Source: Phytophthora hibernalis (lineage: Eukaryota; Oomycota; Peronosporomycetes; Peronosporales; Peronosporaceae). From it: a stretch of 64,000 bases of DNA. The notes beneath the pieces are model-generated. The model was not told where the DNA came from. It worked only from the letters and a program-made list of their open reading frames with translations, and ran no database searches. How positions within the stretch are numbered: the stretch's first letter is position 1; each line of letters opens with the position of its first letter. Shown here piece by piece: positions 31,543 to 42,067 of the stretch. The stretch lies in contig JAAKBF010000099.1 of assembly GCA_012656075.1 (NCBI GenBank), positions 62,001-126,000 on the forward strand, written 5' to 3'. The translations under genes were made by a program, and so were the position numbers.

Positions 31543-31774
31543 TACAGTCTTGTGCTTGAATAAAGAACACCGCATATCGAATAACCTGCTCGATTGTGTG
31601 TTGGTGGGATTGCATTCATGTAATAGTCGGATGAACTGATTTAGTACATTGAAGATCAATCTTCCACCAATCACATACTACAATTTCGATTCCACCAATC
31701 AAAACCCGTAGACCGAGGACATCGAGAAAAAGTTAGCACGGGAGTTTGTTTGAACATCGCATTTGCAGACTTTG

Positions 31775-31791
31775 TTTTCATTTCTCAACTT
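31775..31791 (+). promoter_or_regulatory. initiator of the pogo-like transposase
   Basis: TTTTCATTTCTCAACTT resembles the oomycete initiator and flank, about 30 nt before the ATG at 31810. Confidence 0.5.
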
Positions 31792-31809
31792 GCAATCTCC
31801 TCAACAAGC

Positions 31810-33026
31810 ATGCGGCCAACATCAACCGGAACAGCGCGCGTTCCAAAACGCGTGCGCCTAACTTAGGCTCAAGGGCTGGAGCTGTGTAGGCGCCATCCCC
31901 CACGCCACTTACAACGAGCTTGCCAAATGGGCGCGAGAAAAGTTCAATCTGTTCGAGAAGCCTTCAAAACAAGTGATCTCACGGGTGCTCAAAGGCGAGA
32001 ACAGCCTCCGACCGCTTACACCCGACTGTCTGAATCGCAAAATGTCGCCCAGCCTACCAAGTGTATGCGTGGTTGAGTTCGTCGTGGGGTGCGAAAGTAT
32101 GCAACTCTCTTTCGGGCCAGATGATTGTCGCCCAAGCTCGAAAGCTTGCGCACCGACTCAAGATTCCCGTACCGTCTCAGCCTCGGTTCGGGAAGTCATG
32201 GTTGAGAAATCTGCAGGCTCGGTATGGCATTCGGTGGCGGCGGGCGTACGGGGAGTCGGGTGCAGTAGACTTAGAGGAGGTGGCCTCTGATTTCCACCGT
32301 TTGCGCAGCATAATCAACCAGTACGCAGGCGCGGATGTGTATAACATGGATGAAACAGGCTTTTACTACAACAACGTTCCGCGCGGATCGATTTGTCTAA
32401 ACGAAGCGCCGGCACTAAAGCAAGACAAATCGTGAATTACTCTTGCGTTATGCTGCAACGCAACAGGGAGCGACAAACGCGCGCTTCTTTTCGTCGGAAA
32501 GGCTAAGAAGCCGCGCTGGCTTAAGCACAAACCCAGCGATGTGGACTATAAATCCGCTAAGAAGGCATGGATGACAACGGACATCCACCAGACGTGGCTG
32601 CAGGACCTCAACATATCTATGTGTGATCAATGCAGGCGAATAATATTGCTCGTTGACAATGCATCGTCGCACAGCGATGTGCGGCTCAACCTAACCAACG
32701 TCAGGGTAGAGAAGTTGCCTCCGAACACTACTTCGCAACTGCAACCGCTCGACCAAGGTATTATTTATTGTGTGAAGCGCTCTGTTCTGACCAAGAAGAT
32801 GGACTTTGCTTTGAAACTGATAGATAATGGTACGGATGATAATCCGTATAAAGTAGGAATTGAGAAAGGAGTGCGGTGGAGTGCGGACGCGTGGCAAAAT
32901 CTATCTTCGAAGACCATTGAGCACTGCTGGCTCCACACCGGGCTGATAGAAAAGCAGATATCAGTTTCATTCTTCATTAACAAAACAGTAGTTTATCTGT
33001 TTTCGTTCAAGCCGCTGTACCTCTAG
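31810..33026 (+). pseudogene. pogo/Tigger-like DDE transposase, degenerate
   Basis: ATG at 31810, then RVPKRVRLT and an early TAG near 31864. Helix-turn-helix region NELAKWAREKFNLFEKPSKQ with VISRVLKGENSLRPLT (CENP-B/psq type). Second HTH-like part VAQARKLAHRLKIP and WLRNLQARYGIRWRRAYGE. Catalytic core: YNMDETGFYYNNVPRG near 32340 (first Asp), LLVDNASSHSD near 32650 (second Asp), then PPNTTSQLQPLDQGI near 32720. The C-terminal helix is AWQNLSSKTIEHCW near 32892. Frames change near 31930 and 32080 and there is a TGA near 32433. Enzyme of cut-and-paste transposition, now inactive. Confidence 0.8.
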
Positions 33027-33094
33027 ACTCTTATTAACCTTAAATTTTGAATAAAGATCAGGTGTTCTTTATTCAAGAACAAGACTGTACCACC

Positions 33095-33350
33095 CGAGTC
33101 CCAACAGTCTACATGGCCTACCAGTACAACGACTTCGGCTCGCCAAATGCTGAGCTTCGCCTCTGCAAGGACGTGCCGCTGACACCGCTTCAGCCCGCAT
33201 ATATGTGCATCAAGGTCCACAACGCAACTCTCACCCCGCAAACCAAATGACCATGAAGACTTCAGACTCAACGTCACCGCAAGACAAACCTCCGACGACA
33301 AACCATTAGGCATGGGCTTCGACGTCGCCAGCACCGTCGTCGAGACCAGT
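33095..33350 (+). pseudogene. 5' fragment of an MDR-B copy
   Basis: Nucleotides match MDR-B from YRAYQY to GTVVET: the first frame reads YMAYQYNDFGSPNAELRLCK then DVPLTPLQPAYMCIKVH, a TGA at 33248 follows, and GMGFDVASTVVET reappears in another frame near 33312. The remainder is absent. It begins a few bases after the pogo-like element. Confidence 0.75.
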
Positions 33351-34120
33351 GTTGTGAGTGATAGAAATGATCCCGAGCAAAGTCTCCTTCGCGATTCAAC
33401 TGGAAGCCAAGAAATGGCAGCGCTGCGACGCACGAAGTTACCCAAGCATGTGGCTTCGCGCAATACTGACAGTACTGCGAGTATTATTCTTGCCTGGACG
33501 GTAGCCTCGTTCCGCGTGGCCAAGGTTTCGGCTACGACTCGAAGCCGGCGTGCTGCAAGTTGCAGAGTGGAAGTCCAAAAACGCGCTTACATGTAAAAGT
33601 CGAGCTCCACCCTGCATGTTTTAACGATGGTAAGCAAAGAGAGCTGATGATGACGATCGATCCGAGGCTACGCGCCGCCGAGAGCCGGGTGTCGATCTCG
33701 CAAGCATTGTTCTCGGTCGCCCCATCATTGGAGCAGCTCTCAGTACTGTAATCCTCGTCAAAAATAATCAATTCAAGTAGATTCAAGCCATTGATCTAAA
33801 TGGACTGGTAACATATTTTCAATTTTAAATGTACTTGAATTTATTAATTTCTCTGTTTGACTTTCAAAATCTGGTCGCGATAGCCTTCTGTCATTGTTGA
33901 CATACCGACCGTCTGGTTCGAGAGACCGTCTCGACACCCTTGCGTTCCGCCGCAGCAGACGGTTTCAGCAGCTGATGCTGTCGGCAAGTGCTTTGACCAC
34001 GGACATACAAAAATCCTACTGTTTTGAGCACGAACACCAAAGACACGAGCTCCTTTGACGACGAGATGCAAGCCATGCCCGCGTGGTGGCTTGTCGTTGC
34101 GTTTGACTGGTCTCGTTTAT
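33351..34120. other. no recognised gene
   Basis: Short frames on both strands without family motifs. Confidence 0.35.
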
Positions 34121-34176
34121 CGAGCAGGTCCACGCTCGCAACGATGATTCATCGTTGCGAGCGTGAGGATCTGCTC
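34121..34176. promoter_or_regulatory. large inverted repeat abutting the GH6 initiator
   Basis: CACGCTCGCAACGATGA (34131-34147) and its exact reverse complement (34149-34165) are separated by one T. GAGCAG at 34121 and CTGCTC at 34171 extend the stem past a small internal loop. CTGCTC overlaps the initiator GCTCATT. It could be a protein-binding dyad or only a snapback rearrangement. Confidence 0.7.
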
Positions 34177-34188
34177 ATTCCCAATTCG
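34173..34188 (+). promoter_or_regulatory. oomycete initiator of the GH6 gene
   Basis: GCTCATTCCCAATTCG is a very good match to GCTCATTYYNCAWTTT. The start is expected at 34177, with a 67-nt 5' UTR. Confidence 0.75.
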
Positions 34189-34243
34189 CCAAAGCACTGC
34201 TCTATTCCATTCTTGATTTTAACAACTTGGTTCGCAGTTCACG

Positions 34244-35807
34244 ATGATCAAGCTCCTGCGTTTGGGATTCACGGTGCTCGCTTTAGGCAAGTCCGTGATC
34301 AACGTCGCGCGTGCTGAAGAGTTGTGCTCCGTCGCGCCGCAGTCCTATGCCACCGCCAAGACCGACTACCCGGACCTCGCGTTTGCGATCAGTGCCGTGG
34401 AGGAGTACTCGATTGCAGCCTGGTACACCGACCGCTTATCGACGGCCAACCGCGCCAAGATGCTCAAAGATCTCACGACCCAGTGTTCCGAGGACTCGCG
34501 CATGACGATTGTCGTTTACGGAATCCCCAGTAAGGATTGCAACGCCGGGTACTCGTCTGGAGGCTCGGTGTCGAACACCGCCGACTACAAGAAGTTCCTG
34601 TCGGAGTTGACCACTGCTGTCGGTACCCGTAAGGTGCTGTACGTAGTGGAACCTGACTCGGTGGGTCTCCTCGCAGAAGAAGGAGGCTGTGGCAAATCGG
34701 CCGGCTACCTCGAGAATCTGAAGGTTGCTATTGAAGCCCTTTCAGCCAACGCCAACGCCGAGCTGTACATCGATGTCGGCTACTGGACACTTGAGTACGA
34801 GGCGCAGCGCGCGACGGTGGTCACCATTATGAAGGATTTGGCGACATCCGGCACCCTGAAGGGCATCACCATCAACACGTCCAACTACCGCACAACCAAA
34901 CAAGTCACGGAGTTGTGTACCAACTTCCAGACGGCTATGGGCAAGAGCGACATGAACTGTATCGTGGACACCTCCAGAAACAACATCGCGCCCACTACCA
35001 CGGACTGGTGCAACGTCCTAGAGGCTGGCATCGGCCACCCGCCCACGTCGGAGACCAAGATCGCCAATCTCGACTATTTCATGTGGATTAAGCCGCCTGG
35101 AGAGAGTGACGGCACGTGCTCGGGGGCCTGCTGCTGGCGAGTTCTTCGAGACGGGCTTCCAGGACCTCTGGGACAAGGGATACTTCGTCAAGACACTCGG
35201 CAACAACACGATCGCACAGGGCGGCACCGACACCACATCGTCGCAGTCTACTTCGTCACAGACAACGGACACGACTTCCTCGCAGACCACAGATGCCAGT
35301 GCTTCTGAGACGACTGACAGCAGCGCGACTTCGTCCCAAACCACAGATGCCAGTGCCTCCGCGACGACTGATACCAGTGCCTCCGCGACGACGGATGCCA
35401 GTGCCTCTGAGACGACTGACAGCAGTGCGACTTCGTCCAAAACCACGGATGCCAGTGCTTCCGAGACGACCGATGCCAGTGCTTCCGAAACGACTGATGC
35501 AAGTGCTTCTGAGACGACTGACAGCAGCGCGACTTCGTCCGAAACCACGGATGCCAGTGCTTCCGAGACGACAGATGCCAGTGCTTCCGAGACGACAGAT
35601 GCCAGTGCGTCCGCTTCTCAACCCACTTCATCTCAAATCACGGATGACAGCGCGTCCCAGACCGCACAGGACTCTGGAAGCGCCGAATCTGAAGTCGACA
35701 CTACGTCGTCGCAGTCTGCTGCGACTACCCCCACCACTACTGAGGCGCCGTCGCAGACAACGAGCAACTGCAAGGTGAGGCGCCGTCTGCGGAAGCTCAA
35801 GCAGTGA
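34244..35807 (+). CDS. GH6 family cellobiohydrolase-like secreted protein with Ser/Thr-rich repeat tail (one frameshift)
   Basis: Starts with a signal peptide (MIKLLRLGFTVLALGKSVIN, cut near ARA). The GH6 core includes VVYGIPSKDCNAG (Asp98 in the acid position), LYVVEPDSVG (Asp138, the conserved EPDS motif), YIDVGYW, GITINTSNY and WIKPPGESDGTCS. It acts outside the cell on cellulose chain ends. The frame breaks at a run of five G (35122-35126) and continues in the next frame as AAGEFFETGFQDLWDKGYFV, the expected GH6 end. A tail of about 190 residues made of TTDASASE-type 8-residue repeats follows to KLKQ and TGA at 35805-35807. No cellulose-binding module was seen. An extra G is the simplest cause of the break, so it may be an assembly error. 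Confidence 0.85.
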
Positions 35808-36433
35808 GTTGGCTTGTATCGTGCACGTAGTCGGAGTACTTCGACGTCTAGTATGTTTGTGCAGCACTCGGTGACTCTGTAAAGAGTGCAGCTCAGTGTT
35901 GATAGTGATCACTTCATAGATTTGGGTCCATTGTGATGACAATTTTTGAGCTCAGACTCCTCGATTCCATGACGAACCAGTGGTTTTTCTTGCTCTTTGT
36001 GCTCGTCAAGACAGCAAAAGACTCACCGCGAGTAAACGTTTTGAGATAACGCCCGGCATCATCGATTTCGTGACGCATTTTCACTCCAACAAGACTAGGT
36101 TCAGTGCTCGGGAAAAATATAATATAATAAATATCAATTGTATTTTTGTACCACATTTATTACTATTGAGTATCAAAAACCCTGCATACTATTGATATTT
36201 CCGGCATTTATTGACATTACTACACTCGACTCTTGATTTTCAAGTCAAAACGGCAAATACCTCGTTTACAATATACTATAGTGAGACTGAGTGTTTCCTA
36301 TTGGGCTACTCGGGTCCAGTCGTCTTTAACGCGCAGCCACGCCGCCCTGAAACGACTTCTACAGCCAGGTCTTTCTCAGTTCATGCATCAATCTGATCGA
36401 CTTCGCAACCCCGTCTCCCTCCAACCCATCGCA
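35808..36433. other. intergenic, AT-rich
   Basis: 3' flank of GH6 and 5' region of a hAT transposase. AT-rich near 36110-36200. No inverted ends of the hAT element were recognised. Confidence 0.4.
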
Positions 36434-38039
36434 ATGGCCAAGAACGCCGACGTCTGCCGCTCACTTTTTGAGGCTCTGCCCGACCATCACTTCAAGTGCG
36501 AGTACTGCGGCAAGACTCGCCGCCAGCTCCCATCCAGCGGCTATGGCAACCTCATCAGCCATTTGAAAGACAAGCACGCTGACTACGAGGCCGACTTCCT
36601 TGCGCAGGCCAGCTCGATGGCAGGGAATCTACACTCATTTGGCTTCGTGAGCGACAAGGTCGCAAACATCTACCACTGGATGGAGTGGGTGGTCGACCGC
36701 AATATGCCTCTGTCTGAGGTGGACCACCCACTCACTCGCTCGATGTCTCGTCTCAAGACCACCTCGTTGAAGACGCTGAAGAAGTACATTGCGGCGACGA
36801 CTAAGGCTGTCGAACAGGCGATTGCCAAGATCATCCCACCGTTGTTCGGCGTGATGTACGACGGATGGTCAAGCTTTGCCGATCACTATGTGGCTCTTTT
36901 CATCGTCTTCTGGCGCGATGGCAAGCTGCACCACATTCTGCTGGCAGTGGCTCCTCTCGATGAGGCGAACTTGACAGCTGTCTCGCACTGTGCGTACATC
37001 AGGAATATTTTGGCCATTTATGGCAAATTGGAAGAGTCGCTGCAATTTCTGATCGGTGACAACTGCTCAACCAACCAGCTGACGGCAACCCTCCTCGGCG
37101 TCCCATTGGTCCCACCGTTTCAATCTGGCCACCAAAAGATTTTTGGCCGAGCGCGAGGACCTGGTTGGCGAGGTGGGCGCGCTCATGGCAACGCTCCGCA
37201 CGATTAAGAACCGCGCAGAACTCCGACGTCACACGAGCTTGGCGCCTCTGCGCGCGAACGCGACCAGGTGGAGCTCAACATTCGTGATGATGGAGCGTTA
37301 CGTGCGCATTCAAGATGCCATCAAGCGAGTCGACGCGGTTTACGACCTTTTGCCGAAGCCATCAGCACACCGCCGCATTGTCGCCCTAGTGGAGAAGCAG
37401 AAGACGCTTAACAGCGTCTGCAAGAAGTTGCAGGAGGCATCGCTGCCGATGAAGGCCGTGCGGGTGCTTTTTGACAAGGTGGCTGAACTTTTCCCCGTTA
37501 CTGGCGAGTACCTTCTTCCGGACGCCTCCATTGTTCATTCACCGACGTTCGAGAGCGCTGTGGTGAAGGTATGTGCACTTGAGCTGCTTATTGTTGCTTT
37601 TTGTTGCGCTAACACACTAGCGTTGCCGGATGTTGATTAGGTTGCTGGTGCAGATTCCGATAAACTCACGGCAGAAGAGGTGGAGGCGCTTCGGCCATTT
37701 GATCTGGATGAAGCTGTTGAGCCTACCGTGGATTCGCGCAGCTCAAGGGCCCAAACACGATCGCGGAGCGGCGCTGAGGACTTCGTGACAGCGCTTCTAC
37801 GATCTGATGGCGCTCCGCAGCAGCCGACACCAAGGTACAGCCCTATCGTCGCCGCGATCCCGCCAACCAGCTATCACTGCGAGAGGCTCTTCTCGCAGTG
37901 TAAGCTGGTGATGACGCCCCAGCGTGCATCACTTCTGCCGCTGAACTTTGAGATGATTGCTTTCTTGCGTACTAATCGCCAGTACTGGGACGCTAACACG
38001 CTGACACCCTTGGAGTTTGATGAGAGTGACGACAATTAG
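36434..38039 (+). pseudogene. hAT-type transposase with BED zinc finger and one intron
   Basis: ATG at 36434 (MAKNADVCRS). A BED-type finger has CEYCGKT then LISHLKDKH near 36500-36580. The hAT core has FGVMYDGWSSFADHYVALFI near 36850 and FLIGDNCSTN near 37050 (catalytic-type Asp). Near 37110 a small deletion shifts the frame, after which HRFNLATKRFLAERED continues. Next are RANATRWSSTFVMMERY and, after an intron, the dimerisation region PPTSYHCERLFSQCKLVMTP with FEMIAFLRTNRQYWD. Stop at 38039. This is a cut-and-paste transposase; apart from the break near 37110 the protein is well preserved. Confidence 0.75.
37569..37640 (+). other. 72-bp intron in the hAT transposase
   Basis: Donor GTATGT at 37569, acceptor TAG at 37638-37640, phase 0. 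Both flanking exons are in the same coding register after removal, and the intron contains a stop-ending read-through (LALPDVD then TAG). Length and donor fit oomycete introns. Confidence 0.8.
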
Positions 38040-38251
38040 CGGCGGAGCTAGCTGGCAAGCACAAGTGAGCAATACAATACCTATTCCTCATTTCTTTAAT
38101 AGTGCTTCTCTCGTTAACCATTTATTTCTTATTGTAGCTGTGAACTGCGCATTACATTACTCTATTGTAATGTCCGAGCACTGACTAGGTTAACACTGTT
38201 GCCCAAGGTGATGACGCTCCTCGCGATGGAAGAAAGAGAACATTTTCTAAG

Positions 38252-38268
38252 ACTCATTCATCAGTTTG
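38252..38268 (+). promoter_or_regulatory. oomycete initiator of MDR-C
   Basis: ACTCATTCATCAGTTTG. The start is expected at 38256, with a 61-nt 5' UTR to the ATG at 38317. Confidence 0.7.
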
Positions 38269-38316
38269 AACTCTCCAGTCCACTCCTCCTTCCAGATCGC
38301 ACTAACCACTTTCAAG

Positions 38317-39312
38317 ATGAACCCCGTGCCCACTACGTTCAAGGCTTTCGAGTTTCACGAGTTCAGCGACGCCCTAGAGGTCCTCAAGCTCAACCCCAGC
38401 GCGATAATTAATCCACTGGCTCCAACGGAAGTTTGCATCAAGGTTCGTAGCGCGGCGGTGAACCCGATCGACTTTAGAATGCTCAAGTACGGAAAGTACT
38501 TCCTCGGTAAAACCCCGTCGCCTGAAAACCCAATCCTCTCGGGTTGTGACGTGGCTGGTGTCGTCGTCGCAGTGGGCGATGGTGACGTAAAGGGTTTCCA
38601 AGTTGGTGATGAAGTTTACGGGATGCCAGTCGTGACTCAAACCGGGACTTTCGCTGAATATGTCAACTTCGACGCCAAGTTCCTCTCATTAAAACCGAGA
38701 AACATGTCGTTCAACGAGGCTGCTGGTGTGACCACCGTCGAAGAGACGAGCTATCAGTCGCTGGTTGACTACGGCAAGCTGCAGAGTGGTCAGCGCGTGC
38801 TCATTCTCGGTGGTGGGAGCTCCTGCGGTATGTTCGCAATGCAGATTGCCAAAACGATCGGTGCGGAGGTGATCACGACGTGCAGCACCCGCAACACGGA
38901 CCTCATAAAGTCTCTCGGTGCAGATAAAGTCATCGATTACACTAACGAGAAGTGGGCTAATGTGCTGACACAGCACTCGGTGGATTTGATCTTCGACTGC
39001 GCAGTTGAGCCTGACTCCTGGAACACCGAGGCGCAGAGAATTCAGAAGCCGACCACTGAAATTTTTGTCACTCTCACATGAGCTCGCGGTGTGACTGACC
39101 CAGTAGAGTCACCGATTGGAGCTGGGCGTTTCTGCATATTCGCTCAATCGCGCAGCTTGTACCTGGAAGCGCTAACGAAGCTCATCGAGTCCGGTAAGGT
39201 CAAGACCATTATCAACTCCGTGTATCCGCTGGACGACTTGAAGGATGCAATCAAGGAGCTGATGGATGGCCGTGTTCAGGGAAAGATCATCATCGAGGTC
39301 GCTAAGGACTAG
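38317..39312 (+). CDS. MDR-C: quinone-oxidoreductase-like MDR with one in-frame TGA
   Basis: Full-length MDR of about 331 codons. The GroES-like part has VRSAAVNPIDFRML, GCDVAGVVVAVGDG and VGDEVYGMP. The Rossmann part has LILGGGSSCGMFAMQIAKTI, SLGADKVIDY and VDLIFDCAVEPDSW. The end is SVYPLDDLKDAIKEL then GRVQGKIIIEVAKD and TAG at 39310-39312. A single TGA at 39079-39081, after FVTLT, interrupts the frame; the same frame resumes at once. MDR-A and MDR-B read FVSLLP and FVTINP here. With only one change it is a very recent pseudogene, a base error, or a read-through case; there is no sign of selenocysteine. Confidence 0.82.
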
Positions 39313-39834
39313 GACGACAGGGAAACATGCTCAAATTGAGAAGTGAACGCAACTTTGGAGCCTAACCGTAATATCCACTCGGGGTCTTACTCTGAAATTT
39401 ACATGTTAATATGGATGCGATCGGAGGTGCGATTATGAAAACAAATATACATGCACCTCACCTGTCAATTAACGTTATTTTTAATAATAGTAGCTCCATT
39501 CTACATCTTGTATCGATTTTCACCTAACCCTATAAAATGAAGCATATGTGTACTTCATGCAAATCTAAACAAGTGCTACGATGAGCGTTGCAGTAAATGT
39601 AGACATTAATACAGGCGGTATGCGGTGAGATGGAAGGTATAAAATAAGAAACTACATAGATACTTGGGAAAGCAGAAAGGAATGCGCTCGAACCAGAGCA
39701 GGTTAGTGGCGATACACGGACACTTGTCAGCCTCACTGCTTGAACCAAGCGAGTCGAGAGCAACACACGTTAATATACGAGTGTACCGCCTACCTCCCCA
39801 TACGTGTTGGTTAGATTTGCTATACACTAACTAT
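39313..39834. other. intergenic, nothing recognised
   Basis: AT-rich 3' flank of MDR-C up to the MITE. Confidence 0.4.
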
Positions 39835-39837
39835 TAA

Positions 39838-40366
39838 TACTGGGAGGACAGCTTTAGCGGGCTGAACAGCCTAACCAATTTTATTGGTGGGTCCATATGT
39901 CACCGATTGGGACTACGGCCACACAAAATATTTTGTGTATCTTGTGGATGGTGGTGTTCCGAATGTTGTTGGGCGAAGAAGCTCCATCTGACAGTGCGCT
40001 ATCTTCGTTAAACGAGTCACGCAGTCGCTTTGGCCCGAGTAGGTAAGATGTAGATTTGGAAGGGCGCCAAGGTTACGATTCTCAGGACATGTTGCGCAAG
40101 CTATACTTGCGCATTCACTATTACCTGCTCGGGTTGTCCCCGGTGTGAACGGGACGTTGTATCCATACATGGTGCTACTAGGCTTCTCGGATGTGTTTGC
40201 AAACGCGTTTTCTCTGGCAAAGACAACAAGATGCAAATGCACCGGTAGGGGGTAGCCTACCGCATTTCGTGTGCCCTACCGGAGGTAGGGGCACACGAAA
40301 ATTTAAAAGTTCAATGAGGCGCGAGCTTAATTAAAAAAAGAATCTTAGTCAACTGTCCTCCCAGCC
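39838..40366. mobile_element. 529-bp MITE, inverted ends TACTGGGAGGACAG / CTGTCCTCCCAGCC
   Basis: Left end TACTGGGAGGACAG (39838-39851), right end CTGTCCTCCCAGCC (40353-40366), 12 bp exact plus two mismatches. TAA on both sides (39835-39837, 40367-40369) fits the 3-bp TWA target of PIF/Harbinger. No coding capacity. A truncated copy of the left end is at 6771-6822. Confidence 0.7.
40264..40302. repeat. hairpin inside the MITE
   Basis: ATTTCGTGTGCCCTACC, loop GGA, then the near-exact reverse complement to 40302 (two unpaired bases). A smaller dyad GGTAGGGGGTAGCCTACC precedes it near 40245. Confidence 0.75.
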
Positions 40367-40369
40367 TAA

Positions 40370-42060
40370 TGCTACGCCTCTAGTACCAGTTTGCAAACAA
40401 TCGTGTTAACGTTAACAGTACAGTTCGCGTTTGATATACACGCATGTTTGCAGAGTAAACTAGGTGCGAGGAAGCAATATCTCTACATTAGGGGTTGTAT
40501 GGACGGAGATCGAGCAATTTCCTTGTGTTCGAACAACATTTTGGCGTGTTTTGTGTTATTTGGCCAATCACGAACATTCATTAGACATGTTTGGCTACAT
40601 TTTTCAGACAAACTTTTACGAAAAAAACACGTATAAGTCAGAGTTATATATGGTGACCAACCTTGACTGTATCACAACCTTTCAGCCTGGTTGCACCGTT
40701 ATTTAAAAAAATGTATGCTTTGTTGGAATCGGTCCATTGTCGAAGCCCTATTTGTCAAGGCGAGATGAACGGATACACCAACTTTGTCAGTGCATTTTTT
40801 CTACCTAACGGTTAACTTGATATGAACTCTTTTTGCTATTAATAGAAAGCTCTGCGTTTCGTCTTTTCAGAAAGTACCGTTTTAACGCGCAATTACAACT
40901 GCTGCCTGTACTACGTTTAATCTAAAAACTTGGGTCCGACACACCCACTAAAATATCGAGGCCATGATGGGTTTCACCATACAAAATACAGTATTAACCA
41001 AAACCTGTCCTTTATAAGTGCGATTTATGCACGCTGAAGCTCGCTTTTGGCGACGAAATGTACGCGGCATGGAGTGCATCTAACCCTTTAAAACAGTCAG
41101 AACTAACCAGGCAACGCGTACGCACACGAATTGCTTCCTGATTTTTTATGGTTTATGGACAAAAATGTACTTTGCACTCGCGATGTGCATCACTTTCCTG
41201 CGGCGACTTTTGCTTCGAGGCCAGTGGGCCTGCAAAGATAAGCCCTTGCATGCAATCTATGAGCTACGCTCTTTCCATTGCGGGTCTTCGGGCCTTAAAA
41301 TCTGATGTAGTTTTGAAGTTATTAGCAATTCAAATTTTTGGTGTATCTGTTCATCTCGCCAGTACAATAGTACTGTATGTCGGTATCAGTAGAGCTTCTT
41401 GGAAAATGTTGGGTTTATTCTAGAGCACCATTCGCATCCAACGCAGTTCAGGTAGATAGCATACAAACTTAATCGTGCGGTTTTGCTGCTTGCTCTCTAC
41501 GAGAAGAACGATTGTACGTAGCTAAAGGGAAAGTACACAAACAAAGATACAGCACCTGCAACAGTCTGAAATATGATTACGGTGTATTGAGTGACTTATC
41601 CTACGGATTGGAATTGAATCACCATGCCCAGCAGTTGATTACACCCGATCGAGTATCACATGGTTGTGGATGTGTGTTTTATTAAGTGCGAGCCATCCAC
41701 TCGAAGGAGCAATGCACTTGTTTATACCAGTAGATGGACAGAGTTCCCCGGCAAAAGGAGAACCGTAATGAGTTATTTACCTTGCAAAATTAGTACATCT
41801 GTCACAAAGCCTTGCTCTACTGCGATACAAATCCGTTTGCAAATCTTTTAACCTGGAAGAACTTATTGGTCCCACCTTTCTCCCTTTGCCGGGGAACTCT
41901 GTATTCGTATTTGTCTAGACTGTGGAATTGATGTGCAAAGAACGTTCATATTTGCTTAAAAATGGGCAATACCTGGACATTATTAATAGTAAGAAAGGGT
42001 TGAAGACAGCCTTTATTCTGTGCAGTGTATCGGTGACGATGTTAGAGCTGATTGCGGGCC
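40370..42060. other. no recognised gene
   Basis: Contains only short frames. A 91-codon frame at 41148-41423 has several cysteines and a hydrophobic end but no family pattern that I recognise. Confidence 0.35.
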
Positions 42061-42067
42061 AACTTGC

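Larger units (their letters stand above)
31543..33089 (+). mobile_element. complete pogo/Tigger-like element with 29-bp terminal inverted repeats
   Basis: TACAGTCTTGTGCTTGAATA at 31543 is, with the following 9 bp, the reverse complement of 33061-33089 with one mismatch. TA at both outer edges fits the TA target of Tc1/mariner/pogo elements. The length of about 1.5 kb is right for an autonomous copy. It contains one transposase gene, now broken. Confidence 0.85.

Noticed and set aside
35110..35140. An intron that would repair the GH6 frame
   Set aside because: No GT-AG pair of suitable length fits the conserved residues on both sides; the break is at a G-run.
35018..35778. Long ORFs in other frames over the GH6 tail (minus 35018-35548, plus 35116-35778)
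   Set aside because: They are by-products of the 24-bp coding repeat; residues are low-complexity and match nothing.
39079..39081. TGA read as selenocysteine in MDR-C
   Set aside because: MDR proteins have no selenocysteine here and no suitable 3' stem-loop was recognised; a mutation or base error is simpler.
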